From Flavobacterium aestivum (GTDB lineage Bacteria; Bacteroidota; Bacteroidia; Flavobacteriales; Flavobacteriaceae), in NCBI RefSeq assembly GCF_026870175.2, contig NZ_CP113977.2, positions 1,550,001-1,614,000 of the forward strand: a stretch of 64,000 nt of DNA. The letters run 5' to 3'. Of the stretch, positions 1 through 8,692 are shown one piece after another. The stretch's first letter is position 1, and each line of letters begins with the position of its first letter. Position numbers and translations under genes: made by a program. The notes beneath the pieces are model-generated. The model was given only the letters and a program-made list of their open reading frames with translations. It was not told where the DNA came from and ran no database searches.

Positions 1-117
1 CAGTCTTTTTATGATTATTATGTTGGAGTCAGCATCAAATAAAGCAATAGGTCTGGCATTTCCCAATAAAATGAAAAGTGTCAGACCCATTACTATAAGT
101 ACTATTTTTTGTTTCAT
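1..117 (-). CDS. N-terminal fragment of a secreted or membrane protein
   Basis: An ATG at 117 opens a frame that stays open to the window edge, giving 39 residues beginning MKQKIVLIVMGLTLFILLGN. This is a short basic N-terminus followed by a hydrophobic stretch, so it is probably a signal peptide or membrane anchor. The gene starts one base after the stop of the outer-membrane barrel gene and continues the same minus-strand series (YceI, barrel, this gene), so co-transcription is likely. Too little remains to name a family. Confidence 0.6.
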   Translation of the reverse strand, partial: MKQKIVLIVMGLTLFILLGNARPIALFDADSNIIIIKRL

Positions 118-118
118 A

Positions 119-1525
119 TTAGAAAGTGATGGCAGCTTCAAACATAATTCCGTCAAAACTACCTCCGTATAAATCGTTTAAGCTAGATCCGCTATATTGG
201 GAATAATCAGAATATTTTTGATTGGTATAGGCTAGTTTAGCAATAATGTTTTTAGTCATGTACCAACCCAAACTGGATTCGAATCTGTCTACATTAACTT
301 TTTCAGTTTGACTGGAGATATTACCAGAAACTACATTGTATCTTGCTCCTATATAAAATTGTTCTGTTTTTCCGAATCGGTAAACTAAATCGGCAGCATA
401 TTGATCTACACTACGAGAGGCATCACTGCCTTTTTTGTCTCCACCATTAGTGAATTCCAAAGTTCCAAAGAATTCCAATCCTCTGTATTTAACAAATGGG
501 TTAATCATGAATGCTGTGTACCAGTTTGCATAACCAGGGCTGAATCTACCTGTTGTGGCATTTGAAGCTGGATCAAAGTTGTTCGGATTAGGAACTCCGT
601 TATAAGAATAAGCTTGATGCGACATAACTCCAAAATAGCGGCTACCGGCTCTGTCAGATCCCCATGGATTAGCACTCATATTGGCGTTGTGGTTGTATGA
701 TCCAGTGATTCTTACTCTCAAATCTTTGTTTAATTGTTTGTCATAACCTAGCTTTGCCAAAATAGTTGGACTAACTGTTGTGTTTGGGTCTGGAGCTGTT
801 GGGGTTGCTTCAGCCGGAATAAATTCGGCTACCCCTTGGTTTAATTTCCCATTAGTAATTCCAATCATGCTAACCAAACCTTCTCTGTTATAGTAGACTT
901 CCATTCCCATTTCGGTTTCAAAAGAATCCATGATGTTACCCTCAATAAACGGATTCAAAAGTGCATTACCATTGTCAGTTCTTCTAAAGTGGGCATCACC
1001 ATAGTTATTTTCCATTTGACCTATTTTGATAGTAGTGTATTTCATGATATCAGTCAAGAAATCTTTTTTGATGAAGTCTAATTTATCAATTTGTAAATAT
1101 CCACCTTTTACCCAAGTTTCATTATGGTGTCTGGAAGAAAGATAAACATCTAGGTTCACATGCACTCCATCTGCTAACTGGGCACCTACAGTTAGGTTGG
1201 CGGCAGGTAAATTAAAGTTATTCTGTAAATTATTTAGTCTGTAGCCTGCTGTGCCGGAGTTGCCTGAAATTACAGCGCCATTAGAGGCAATATACGAACC
1301 TTCTCTCTGGTCATTGAAGGAATTCAATGCCTGGAATTGCATTGCAAAAGCGCCACCTAAGTCTACACTTATACCGTCAAAAGGAACATCATCTTTTCTT
1401 ACGTCAAACATGTTTAATCCATCCTTGCTCCTCGGAATCATATTTTGCATTTTCCTGAAGGAAACTTGTGCATCAACAGTAGTCAGGGAAAGTATGGCAG
1501 CTGTAAATAGTATAATTTTTTTCAT
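119..1525 (-). CDS. Predicted outer-membrane beta-barrel (porin-like) protein
   Basis: The 468-residue product has a signal peptide (about residues 1-19, ending TVDAQ) and then alternating aromatic and polar strands typical of an outer-membrane barrel. It ends in Phe (EAAITF), the usual last residue for BAM-dependent insertion. The body, with phrases such as VHVNLDVYLSSRHHNETW and RYNVVSGN, resembles porin-like proteins of Bacteroidota; the substrate cannot be read from sequence. The gene lies 5 bp after the YceI gene and 1 bp before a third minus-strand gene, so the three probably form an operon. YceI proteins bind isoprenoid-type lipids in the periplasm, but a joint role is only inference. 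Confidence 0.75.
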   Translation of the reverse strand: MKKIILFTAAILSLTTVDAQVSFRKMQNMIPRSKDGLNMFDVRKDDVPFDGISVDLGGAFAMQFQALNSFNDQREGSYIASNGAVISGNSGTAGYRLNNLQNNFNLPAANLTVGAQLADGVHVNLDVYLSSRHHNETWVKGGYLQIDKLDFIKKDFLTDIMKYTTIKIGQMENNYGDAHFRRTDNGNALLNPFIEGNIMDSFETEMGMEVYYNREGLVSMIGITNGKLNQGVAEFIPAEATPTAPDPNTTVSPTILAKLGYDKQLNKDLRVRITGSYNHNANMSANPWGSDRAGSRYFGVMSHQAYSYNGVPNPNNFDPASNATTGRFSPGYANWYTAFMINPFVKYRGLEFFGTLEFTNGGDKKGSDASRSVDQYAADLVYRFGKTEQFYIGARYNVVSGNISSQTEKVNVDRFESSLGWYMTKNIIAKLAYTNQKYSDYSQYSGSSLNDLYGGSFDGIMFEAAITF

Positions 1526-1530
1526 CTTTT

Positions 1531-2094
1531 TTATTTAAAATTAATATTGAATTTTATTGTCAAATCTTCACCGGTTTTTATAGTCCCAAGCATAGCAGTT
1601 GGTGATTTCATGCCAAATTCTTTGAAAGTAACTTTGTTAGACCCTTGCAGGTTCACAATCCCATTGGTAACGGATGTTTTAACAGATGTTTTTAGCTCTT
1701 TGCTCACTCCGGCAATAGTGTAAGTACCAGTTAAGTTCCAAGAGGTTTCATTTACTTTTTCTGCAGATTTTAAAATATATTTTATGTTTTTGATTTTTTT
1801 TGTTTTCAAAGTTTCATAAGCAACTTTGTCCATGCTTTTTTTCTCGCTTTTTATTGACTCAGCAGGAAGGGTAATATCAATACTGGTAATAGCTGTCAAT
1901 TTAGAATTGTCCACAGTAAGATTGGCGGTTCCGGTTTTAGATTCGGATTTCATTACCCAATCGTGAAGAGTTGAGGTTCCTGCTACCGAAAAATTGGTTT
2001 TAGCGTCTAATGTATAGCTTTTCTGTGCATTAGCAGATATTACAATTGCAAAGAAAGCCAATACTACTGAGGTTTTTTTAAGAATTGTTTTCAT
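1531..2094 (-). CDS. YceI family periplasmic protein
   Basis: The 187-residue product has a signal peptide (residues 1-23, ending ISANAQ), followed by the YceI lipocalin-like pattern. FSVAGTSTLHDWVMKSES near residues 35-52 is the characteristic TSTLHDW segment, and the end shows KTGEDLTIKFNINFK. YceI proteins are secreted beta-barrels that bind isoprenoid or similar lipids. The length matches the family. It is the first gene of a minus-strand set and is followed after 5 bp by the barrel gene. The 590-bp gap upstream separates it from the divergent rlmN. Confidence 0.9.
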   Translation of the reverse strand: MKTILKKTSVVLAFFAIVISANAQKSYTLDAKTNFSVAGTSTLHDWVMKSESKTGTANLTVDNSKLTAITSIDITLPAESIKSEKKSMDKVAYETLKTKKIKNIKYILKSAEKVNETSWNLTGTYTIAGVSKELKTSVKTSVTNGIVNLQGSNKVTFKEFGMKSPTAMLGTIKTGEDLTIKFNINFK

Positions 2095-2672
2095 GATTTT
2101 TGGTTAAGATTAATTAATGAAAGTGACAGAAAGATTATTTTATTTGATCGAATTGTTCAAAATTTAAAATCAATATATAAGCTAATAACTATTGTATTTT
2201 ATAATTAAAATCCTGTTAATAAAAATATAAAAAAGGAATCATGTAAAAAAAACTTTTTCAAATGATTATTATGTCTGTTTTTGGAAATAGTATTTGTTCT
2301 GTTTTTAAGAACAGAAAAACTTTAAATGCTCTTATTTTATAAAAAATAATTATGTTTAATTTCGAGACTATTTAACATAATTTATGCGTTTCTGTATTTA
2401 GTTAAAGCTTACCAAAACTCTATCTTGATTAAGAGATATTTGATTAATTGATACAGAAAGTTGTTTCTTGTTAAGACAAATTTAATAAAAAAAAAGGTTT
2501 AAAAAATGATTAAAAATAGATTATTGCATTGGTTTCAAGTGCTTTAATAATTTATGATTTTTTTGAAGTATTGGCCGAAAGAAATAATGAATTAAAAAAA
2601 ATCGACAGGTGATATTTGAAAGCCATTTACTTAAAATTCTGTTATCAAAAGAGGAATTCAACAAAATGTCAT
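2095..2672. other. Gene-free intergenic region between yceI and rlmN
   Basis: About 580 bp, very AT rich, between two divergently transcribed genes. No frame shows protein-like composition on either strand. The promoter of the YceI set must lie here but no clear TAnnTTTG element was found on the minus strand. The rlmN promoter candidate is at its right edge. Confidence 0.5.
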
Positions 2673-2680
2673 TAAATTTG
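2673..2680 (+). promoter_or_regulatory. Candidate Bacteroidota -7 element for rlmN
   Basis: TAAATTTG matches the Bacteroidota primary-sigma -7 consensus TAnnTTTG. It ends only 4 bases before the rlmN ATG, so transcription would begin at or near the start codon and the mRNA would be leaderless or nearly so. No convincing TTG -33 element is visible, so this is a candidate only. Confidence 0.45.
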
Positions 2681-2684
2681 CGCC

Positions 2685-3728
2685 ATGCAAATCGAGAAAA
2701 AAGACATACGAGCACTATCCAAAGACCAATTGAGAGATTTTTTTGTAACCAACGGAGATAAAGCTTTCCGTGGGAATCAAGTCTATGAATGGTTGTGGAG
2801 TAAAGGAGCACACAGTTTTGAGGATATGACCAATGTGGCTAAAACCACCCGTAGTATGCTCGAAAGTAACTTTGTTATCAATCATATCAAAGTAGATACG
2901 ATGCAGCGCAGTGAAGACGGAACTGTTAAAAATGCAGTTAGATTGCATGACGGATTAGTGGTAGAAAGTGTTTTGATTCCAACCCAAACCAGAACAACGG
3001 CTTGTGTTTCTAGTCAGGTAGGTTGTAGTTTGGACTGTAATTTTTGCGCTACTGCGAGATTAAAACGCATGCGCAATCTGGAACCCGCTGAAATTTATGA
3101 TCAGGTAATTGCTATCGATAAAGAAAGCCGTCTGTATTACAATCATCCGTTGTCGAATATAGTTTTTATGGGAATGGGCGAGCCACTCATGAATTACAAT
3201 AATGTGATGAAGGCTATAGAAATGATAACTTCTGATGAAGGCTTAGGAATGTCACCAAAACGTATTACGGTTTCGACTTCGGGTATTCCAAAGATGATAA
3301 AAAAAATGGCAGATGATGAGGTAAAATTCAAATTGGCAGTTTCATTACACTCCGCAATAGATGAAATTCGTTCTCGAATAATGCCTTTTAGCCAAAACTT
3401 TCCTCTAGTAGATTTAAGACAATCCTTGGAATATTGGTACAAAAAAACCAAAAGCAAAGTATCCTATGAGTATGTTGTTTGGAAAGGAATTAATGATAAT
3501 AAGGCTTCAGTAGATGCTTTAGTGAAATTTTGCAAATATGTTCCTTGCAAAGTAAACCTGATAGAGTACAACCCGATAGATGACGGAGAATTTCAACAAG
3601 CTTCTGAAGAATCCATAAATGCCTATATAAAAGCACTAGAATCAATAGGCGTAGTGGTAAAAGTAAGAAGGAGTCGTGGTAAAGATATTGATGCCGCCTG
3701 TGGACAATTGGCCAATAAAGAAGCTTAA
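2685..3728 (+). CDS. rlmN: Dual-specificity RNA methyltransferase RlmN
   Basis: A radical SAM enzyme that methylates C2 of adenine 2503 in 23S rRNA (and A37 in some tRNAs), supporting ribosome fidelity. The 347 residues show the CX3CX2C iron-sulfur motif as CSLDCNFC (Cys 114, 118, 121), the upstream TRTTACVSSQVG, the family's FMGMGEPLMNY segment, and the C-terminal DAACGQL, whose Cys forms the protein-RNA intermediate. Length is normal. It is a single gene between divergent and convergent minus-strand neighbours, with a promoter element immediately upstream and a strong hairpin terminator downstream. Confidence 0.96.
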   Translation: MQIEKKDIRALSKDQLRDFFVTNGDKAFRGNQVYEWLWSKGAHSFEDMTNVAKTTRSMLESNFVINHIKVDTMQRSEDGTVKNAVRLHDGLVVESVLIPTQTRTTACVSSQVGCSLDCNFCATARLKRMRNLEPAEIYDQVIAIDKESRLYYNHPLSNIVFMGMGEPLMNYNNVMKAIEMITSDEGLGMSPKRITVSTSGIPKMIKKMADDEVKFKLAVSLHSAIDEIRSRIMPFSQNFPLVDLRQSLEYWYKKTKSKVSYEYVVWKGINDNKASVDALVKFCKYVPCKVNLIEYNPIDDGEFQQASEESINAYIKALESIGVVVKVRRSRGKDIDAACGQLANKEA

Positions 3729-3745
3729 ATTTTTTTAAATCATAG

Positions 3746-3787
3746 AAAAAGCATTAAAAGAAATCACTTTCTTTTAATGCTTTTTTG
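3746..3787. terminator. Bidirectional intrinsic terminator
   Basis: A perfect inverted repeat, GCATTAAAAGAAA (3751-3763) with TTTCTTTTAATGC (3768-3780), has a 4-base loop, is extended by A and T runs, and is followed by TTTTTTG. It sits between convergent rlmN (+) and the lipoprotein gene (-), so it can serve both. Confidence 0.85.
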
Positions 3788-3801
3788 TTTATATAAGGGT
3801 T

Positions 3802-4680
3802 CTATCTTTTTAATTCTACCGTAGTAGTTACGCCACCAACAGTTACAGTGGCAAGATTGTCACATGTACCGTTTCCGTAATCGATAAATGTTTCGATACC
3901 ATTATGAACTTTTAAAACGGTACCGGAAACAGGGATAGATCTTTTACATTCCATCTCATAACGTAAAGGGGTTTGAATAGTACAAGACCATGTGTCACCA
4001 TTAGACATGCTTGTGGTATAGCTTCCAGTAACCAAGAAGATTCTGTTTTCCCAATCATCATGGTCATCGTCACCGTCATGGTCATCGTCGCCACCTATCA
4101 TTTCTTTAATTCTGTTACCAGTTCTGGTAATAACGGATCCGTCTTCAAAAGTTACAGTCATATCAATGCTATGTGTAAATACGGGATGTATAGGGGCATA
4201 CAGATCAGTACTTTTTAGAGCCTTAATAATTGTTTTACTACCTTGAATTTTGATGCCGTTGTGATAAAAATTATCAAAACTATAAGTGATGGTTTTTTCC
4301 GGAGTCATGAAATTTCCTGAGAAAGAAATAGTAATTTTCCCTTTTAGCACATTTCCGTTTTGGAGAGTACAGCCTTCAGTACCAAAATCAATTGTACCAG
4401 TAAATGTTCCGTCTACAAATGTCCATGTTGTAACAGCACAGGCAGGCAAGAAACTATGCATTGCTTCTGAAGGTCTGGCAGTACTGGTTTTTTTTAATGA
4501 AAATTGATCTTCGGCAATATTTGAAACGTCTTCAATAGAAGCATCAATTTTAGCATCGATAGCAACTTGTTTGGTTGCCGTCGTAGTATTCATTTCATCA
4601 GTAGTTTTGTCTGAAGAGTCACAACTCATAAAAAAAGCTATTGTAATGAATGAAGCAATGAAAAAAATCTTTGTTTTCAT
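3802..4680 (-). CDS. Uncharacterised lipoprotein with an Asp/His-rich loop
   Basis: The 292 residues begin with a lipoprotein signal peptide, lipobox FFMSC and acylated Cys at residue 20. A beta-rich body follows with phrases such as TFTGTIDFGTEGC and GTVLKVHNGIETFIDYGNGTC. Near residue 198 lies GGDDDHDGDDDHDDWENR, an acidic, His-containing loop that may bind divalent metal; this is inference. I do not recognise a named family. The gene is alone on the minus strand, convergent with rlmN and divergent from the polyprenyl synthase gene. No partner suggests a function. Confidence 0.8.
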   Translation of the reverse strand: MKTKIFFIASFITIAFFMSCDSSDKTTDEMNTTTATKQVAIDAKIDASIEDVSNIAEDQFSLKKTSTARPSEAMHSFLPACAVTTWTFVDGTFTGTIDFGTEGCTLQNGNVLKGKITISFSGNFMTPEKTITYSFDNFYHNGIKIQGSKTIIKALKSTDLYAPIHPVFTHSIDMTVTFEDGSVITRTGNRIKEMIGGDDDHDGDDDHDDWENRIFLVTGSYTTSMSNGDTWSCTIQTPLRYEMECKRSIPVSGTVLKVHNGIETFIDYGNGTCDNLATVTVGGVTTTVELKR

Positions 4681-4982
4681 GATGAATAGATTTAATGATT
4701 ATTATAAGATGTTTTATTAAAAAAAAGTTAGCACTACAAAGGCTTTATTCTCTTCTTGAAAATAATAAAAGAGCAATTTTTTTAGCAGAATTATTTGTGT
4801 ATTAATGACGAAGGAAATTATAAAATGCTATTTTTATAAAGTTCTAATCATATTTAAAGTGGTTTTGTGAGAATACTAGGATTCGGCGTAGAAAGATAAA
4901 TAGGGCAGTAGCTAGTGTAAATTTACAAAATAATTAATTGTACTTAATCTATAATGATAAACGTTTTTTTTATTTAAAATAG

Positions 4983-4990
4983 TATATTTG
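4983..4990 (+). promoter_or_regulatory. Candidate -7 promoter element for the polyprenyl synthase gene
   Basis: TATATTTG, a perfect match to TAnnTTTG, lies 8 bases before the ATG at 4999. The rest of the 318-bp divergent gap (4681-4998) is AT rich and shows no gene. Confidence 0.55.
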
Positions 4991-4998
4991 GGGTCTAA

Positions 4999-5976
4999 AT
5001 GAATATTACTTCTCAAATAAAGCAGCCAATTTTGTACGAAATGGAACTTTTTGAAAAAAAGTTCTACGAATCGATGACCTCCAAAGTGGCTCTTCTTAAC
5101 CGTATTACGTATTATATTGTAAACAGAAAAGGAAAACAAATGCGACCTATGTTTGTTTTCTTGATGGCAAAAATGGTATCTAAAGGTGTAGTTGATGAAA
5201 GAACATACCGTGGAGCCTGCGTAATAGAATTGATTCATACAGCAACTTTGGTTCATGATGATGTTGTCGATGATAGTAATCGTCGTAGAGGTTTCTTTTC
5301 TATAAATGCGCTTTGGAAAAATAAAATTGCCGTTTTGGTTGGAGATTATTTATTGTCTAAAGGATTATTGCTATCAATAGATAATGAAGATTTCGATTTG
5401 TTAAAAATTATTTCGGTAGCTGTTCGCGAAATGAGCGAGGGTGAATTATTACAGATCGAGAAAGCCCGAAGATTAGATATTACAGAAGCTGTTTATTATG
5501 AAATAATCAGAAAAAAAACAGCCACTTTAATAGCAGCTTGTTGTGCTCTCGGAGCAAAATCAGTAATTGATGATGAGACCCAAGTAGAGAATATGCGAAA
5601 ATTTGGAGAACTCATCGGAATGGCTTTTCAAATAAAAGACGATTTGTTTGATTACTCGGAAGAAGCAATCGGAAAACCAACAGGAATCGACATTAAGGAA
5701 CAAAAAATGACATTGCCACTTATTCATGTTCTCAATACATGTACCTCAAAAGAAAAAAGCTGGCTGATCAATTCGATAAAAAACCACAATAAGGATAAAA
5801 AAAGAGTAAAGGAAGTTATTGCTTTTGTAAAGAATAATCATGGTTTGGCATATGCCGAAAATAAAATGGTGGAATTTCAGCAAGAAGCACTGCAACTGTT
5901 GAACGATTATCCTGAATCTGACTATAAAGAGGCACTTATCTTAATGGTGAACTACGTTATCGAAAGGAAAAAATAA
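4999..5976 (+). CDS. Polyprenyl (octaprenyl-type) diphosphate synthase
   Basis: A trans-isoprenyl diphosphate synthase that condenses isopentenyl diphosphate units onto an allylic primer, here most likely making the menaquinone side chain. The 325 residues carry the first Asp-rich motif in ATLVHDDVVDDSNRRRG (near residues 83-99) and the second in GMAFQIKDDLFDYS (near 213-226). The GKQMRP segment near residue 44 is also typical. Length is normal. It is monocistronic, between a promoter element and the ECF sigma operon. IspB/HepT-like; product chain length cannot be read from the sequence. Confidence 0.93.
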   Translation: MNITSQIKQPILYEMELFEKKFYESMTSKVALLNRITYYIVNRKGKQMRPMFVFLMAKMVSKGVVDERTYRGACVIELIHTATLVHDDVVDDSNRRRGFFSINALWKNKIAVLVGDYLLSKGLLLSIDNEDFDLLKIISVAVREMSEGELLQIEKARRLDITEAVYYEIIRKKTATLIAACCALGAKSVIDDETQVENMRKFGELIGMAFQIKDDLFDYSEEAIGKPTGIDIKEQKMTLPLIHVLNTCTSKEKSWLINSIKNHNKDKKRVKEVIAFVKNNHGLAYAENKMVEFQQEALQLLNDYPESDYKEALILMVNYVIERKK

Positions 5977-6087
5977 ATTTTCAGTTTTAGAAATCACTTT
6001 TTTATAGTTTTAAATATTTGATAAATAGCTATTTGTGTTGTTTGTCTGAATAAATCGTACATTTATTTTAACTTTTTTTAAAATCCA

Positions 6088-6116
6088 TGCAACCATTTTG
6101 GTTTAATTCTCGTCTA
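6088..6116 (+). promoter_or_regulatory. ECF-type promoter upstream of the sigma factor gene
   Basis: TGCAACC (6088-6094) and CGTCTA (6111-6116) are separated by exactly 16 bp. This is the architecture of ECF sigma promoters (-35 with AAC, -10 with CGTC) and differs from the TAnnTTTG elements elsewhere in the window. It lies 28 bases before the TTG start of the sigma gene, which implies autoregulation of the operon. Sequence match is observed; autoregulation is inference from ECF family behaviour. Confidence 0.7.
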
Positions 6117-6144
6117 TGCTTATAGAAACACTCTAGAAACGACT

Positions 6145-6702
6145 TTGAAGATAATTAATTTATATCAGGAAGAAAATGAAGCAATTGCGTTGGCTGTCAA
6201 AAACAACAGGCAGGCTCAACAATGGATTTATTCCAAGTATTCGCCAAAGATGTTAAGTGTTTGCCGACAGTACATAAAAGATTTACAATTGGCCGAGGAT
6301 GTTATGATAACCGCTTTTATGAAAGTGTTTGTCAATTTAGGACGATTTGAAAACAAAGGAAGTTTTGAAGGTTGGATTAGACGAACGATGATTAATGAAT
6401 GTATTTCATATATAAGAGTTCGGAAAAAAGTACATTTTATAGAAGATTCTGTAGGATTTGAGGAAATAGACAGTGAAGTTGATATTCAGTTTTCTGTAGA
6501 AGACATTCAAAGTTTAATAGACAGTTTGCCGGATGGTTATAAAATTATCTTTAATTTATTTGTTATAGAAGGCTATAAACACAAAGAAATTGCAAGTATG
6601 CTGGGTATAAATGAAGGCACCTCTAAATCGCAATTTGCTCATGCCAGAAGAATTTTGAAAAGTAAAATAAGTAGTTTGAAAGATAAGGAGAAGAACTATT
6701 AA
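6145..6702 (+). CDS. ECF-family RNA polymerase sigma factor
   Basis: The 185 residues have sigma region 2 (YSKYSPKMLSVCRQYIKD, then QLAEDVMITAFMKVFVNL and GSFEGWIRRTMINECISYIR) and region 4 (SLPDGYKIIFNLFVIEGYKHKEIASMLGINEGTSKSQFAHARRIL), which recognise the -10 and -35 elements. The start is TTG at 6145: no ATG fits, and the reading MKIINLYQEE begins like its relatives. A membrane protein and an envelope protein follow at 45 and 28 bp, a common ECF signalling arrangement. The ECF-type site just upstream suggests self-activation. Confidence 0.92.
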   Translation: MKIINLYQEENEAIALAVKNNRQAQQWIYSKYSPKMLSVCRQYIKDLQLAEDVMITAFMKVFVNLGRFENKGSFEGWIRRTMINECISYIRVRKKVHFIEDSVGFEEIDSEVDIQFSVEDIQSLIDSLPDGYKIIFNLFVIEGYKHKEIASMLGINEGTSKSQFAHARRILKSKISSLKDKEKNY

Positions 6703-6747
6703 GTAAAAGTTAATAGCAAAATTTACAAATCAGGAAAAAGAAGCACA

Positions 6748-7485
6748 ATGAAAAGGACAGCTATGGAAAATCAAATTAAAGAAAAGATTAATGCTAGGGA
6801 AATAACTCCCTCGAAAGCTTCTTGGGATCGTTTGGATGCTATGCTTACTGTTGCCGAAAAGCCAAAACTAGATTTTAGATGGATGTATGTCGCGGCAAGC
6901 CTTTTAGGGTTTTTACTATTGGGAACTTTGTATTTTAATCAAAATAACAAGGAAACAATTGTTGCAAAAGATGCGGTTGTGGTTAGTGAGGCTAATGTTG
7001 TTCCAGAAATAAAAGCTACATCAACAAAAACAAATTTGATAAAAACAGTTGAGGAAACAAAAAGTATTAAAGAGAAATTAGTATCAACAGAAATTAGATT
7101 CGAGGAAGATTCTAATAACATTTTACTCAAAAAAGAAATTCAAGTTGTAGAAAAAACAGTCACTCAAGAAGAACAAATACCAATCATTACCCGAGGCTTT
7201 GCCGACTGTTTGGAGCGAAGCGGAAAAAATCAAAAAACGGAACAGCCCAACGTGTTGCAAAAATCTAAGTATGTTAATGTTGACGAACTATTAGCATCAG
7301 TAGATAATCCCTCTCAAAAAAAGAATCCTATACAAGTCAAATCCAATGTCAAAGTTAATTCGAATGAATTACTGACACAGGTTGATGGTGAATTAGATCT
7401 TAGTTTTAGAGAGAAAGCAATTAAAACGGTCAATCAAAAATTCAAAGCAGCAAAATTAGCTTTGAGCAGTAGAAATTCAGAATAA
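6748..7485 (+). CDS. Single-pass membrane protein, candidate anti-sigma factor
   Basis: The 245 residues have a soluble N-terminus (about 1-43, including PSKASWDRLDAML), one membrane segment (YVAASLLGFLLLGTLYF, about 47-63), then a charged periplasmic part. N-in topology with one span, encoded directly after an ECF sigma gene, is the layout of membrane anti-sigma factors. No zinc-binding HX3CX2C motif is present, so it would not be a ZAS-type protein. No named family is recognised. An alternative start is the second Met at codon 6. The anti-sigma role is inference from position. Confidence 0.75.
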   Translation: MKRTAMENQIKEKINAREITPSKASWDRLDAMLTVAEKPKLDFRWMYVAASLLGFLLLGTLYFNQNNKETIVAKDAVVVSEANVVPEIKATSTKTNLIKTVEETKSIKEKLVSTEIRFEEDSNNILLKKEIQVVEKTVTQEEQIPIITRGFADCLERSGKNQKTEQPNVLQKSKYVNVDELLASVDNPSQKKNPIQVKSNVKVNSNELLTQVDGELDLSFREKAIKTVNQKFKAAKLALSSRNSE

Positions 7486-7513
7486 ATCATTCAATCACAT
7501 TAAAAAAACAATC

Positions 7514-8554
7514 ATGAGGAATTTTAAAATTTACTTAATAGTATTCGTATGCCTTTTTGTCAACCAAGTATTGGCACAGGAATCATTTGAAGGTAAGGCA
7601 AAAGACATTGCTTCTAGGATAGAGGATATCGTAAAAGAAGAAAAGAATGAATTAAAAGTTGAGGTTGAAGCTGTAAACGAACAATTGGCTCAAGGCAAAC
7701 TTACAAATGAAGAAGCTGAAGCAAAGAAAAAAGTTTTGGCTGAAGAACGTGCCAAAATAATAGAGGAGAAAGTCACTAAATTGGAAGAGGAACTACATAT
7801 GTTGGTTCAGGAAAAAGTAGACGGAAAGATAAAAGATGTAGATACATCAAAAACAATTACCATTCATTTTAGCAAAGATTATTTTTCCCACCATAGGAAG
7901 TGCACTAATGGTGAAAGAAGAACAACATCTCAGTTTGTCTTTGCACTTGGGGTAAATAATTTGATAACAGACAAGCAAGTTGCTAACTCGGATTTTAAAT
8001 ATTGGAAGTCTCATTTTTATGAATGGGGATTGACCTATAATACTAGAATTTTGAAGGAAGATAATCTGTTGCATTTTAAGTACGGACTATCTTTGATGTA
8101 TAACAATCTGCGACCTACAGATGATCGTTACTTTGTGAAAAACGGTGCGCAAACCGATTTGGTTAGTAGTACAGTGCATTTAGAGGAATCTCGATTTAGA
8201 AATGTGTATGTTATGGTGCCTCTGCATTTAGAGTTTGATTTTACAAAGAAGGAAATTCATGAGAATGGGAATTATTTTAGAACCCATAAAAGTATGCGTG
8301 TTGGTCTGGGTGGTTATGCCGGATTCAGAGTGAAATCAAAACAAATACTTTGCTTTGATGATGCTGTTGGGAATGATGTAGAACAAAAAACAAAAGGGAA
8401 TTATAATGTAAATGATTTTAATTATGGCTTGAGTGCATACATTGGATATAAAGCAACAAGCTTGTATTTAAAATACGATTTACAACCTCTATTCGAGAAT
8501 AATCCAATTGATCAAAACAATATTTCGTTAGGACTTCGTTTTGATTTTAATTAA
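7514..8554 (+). CDS. Secreted envelope protein with coiled coil and barrel-like C-terminus
   Basis: The 346 residues start with a signal peptide (1-21, ending NQVLAQ), then a highly charged Lys/Glu segment (about 25-105) predicted to be coiled coil. A C-terminal half with alternating aromatic beta strands follows (about 140-346, ending NISLGLRFDFN), like a small outer-membrane barrel. It is the third gene of the ECF operon, 28 bp after the membrane protein, and is followed by a terminator. It may be the envelope component that the sigma system senses or controls (inference). Confidence 0.75.
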   Translation: MRNFKIYLIVFVCLFVNQVLAQESFEGKAKDIASRIEDIVKEEKNELKVEVEAVNEQLAQGKLTNEEAEAKKKVLAEERAKIIEEKVTKLEEELHMLVQEKVDGKIKDVDTSKTITIHFSKDYFSHHRKCTNGERRTTSQFVFALGVNNLITDKQVANSDFKYWKSHFYEWGLTYNTRILKEDNLLHFKYGLSLMYNNLRPTDDRYFVKNGAQTDLVSSTVHLEESRFRNVYVMVPLHLEFDFTKKEIHENGNYFRTHKSMRVGLGGYAGFRVKSKQILCFDDAVGNDVEQKTKGNYNVNDFNYGLSAYIGYKATSLYLKYDLQPLFENNPIDQNNISLGLRFDFN

Positions 8555-8576
8555 TTTAGTTAAGTTGTCTATTGGG

Positions 8577-8608
8577 AAAAGTGCTTCGTCTTTGAAGCAC
8601 TTTTTTTT
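8577..8608 (+). terminator. Rho-independent terminator of the ECF operon
   Basis: AAAAGTGCTTC (8577-8587) pairs perfectly with GAAGCACTTTT (8594-8604) over a 6-base loop, followed by a T run to 8608. Confidence 0.88.
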
Positions 8609-8635
8609 ATTTTTAATTATAAAGTTTGATTTGTG

Positions 8636-8643
8636 TATTTTTG
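8636..8643 (+). promoter_or_regulatory. Possible -7 element for dnaG
   Basis: TATTTTTG fits TAnnTTTG and lies 49 bases before the TTG start of dnaG, just after the upstream terminator. In AT-rich DNA this short match is weak evidence and no -33 element is obvious. Confidence 0.3.
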
Positions 8644-8692
8644 TAGCCATTCGGGTTTCCGACGGGATTACTATTAAATATTTTCATAAGTT

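Noticed and set aside
1251..1538. 95-codon plus-strand frame opposite the barrel gene
   Set aside because: It is fully antisense to the signal-peptide end of the barrel gene, without independent support.
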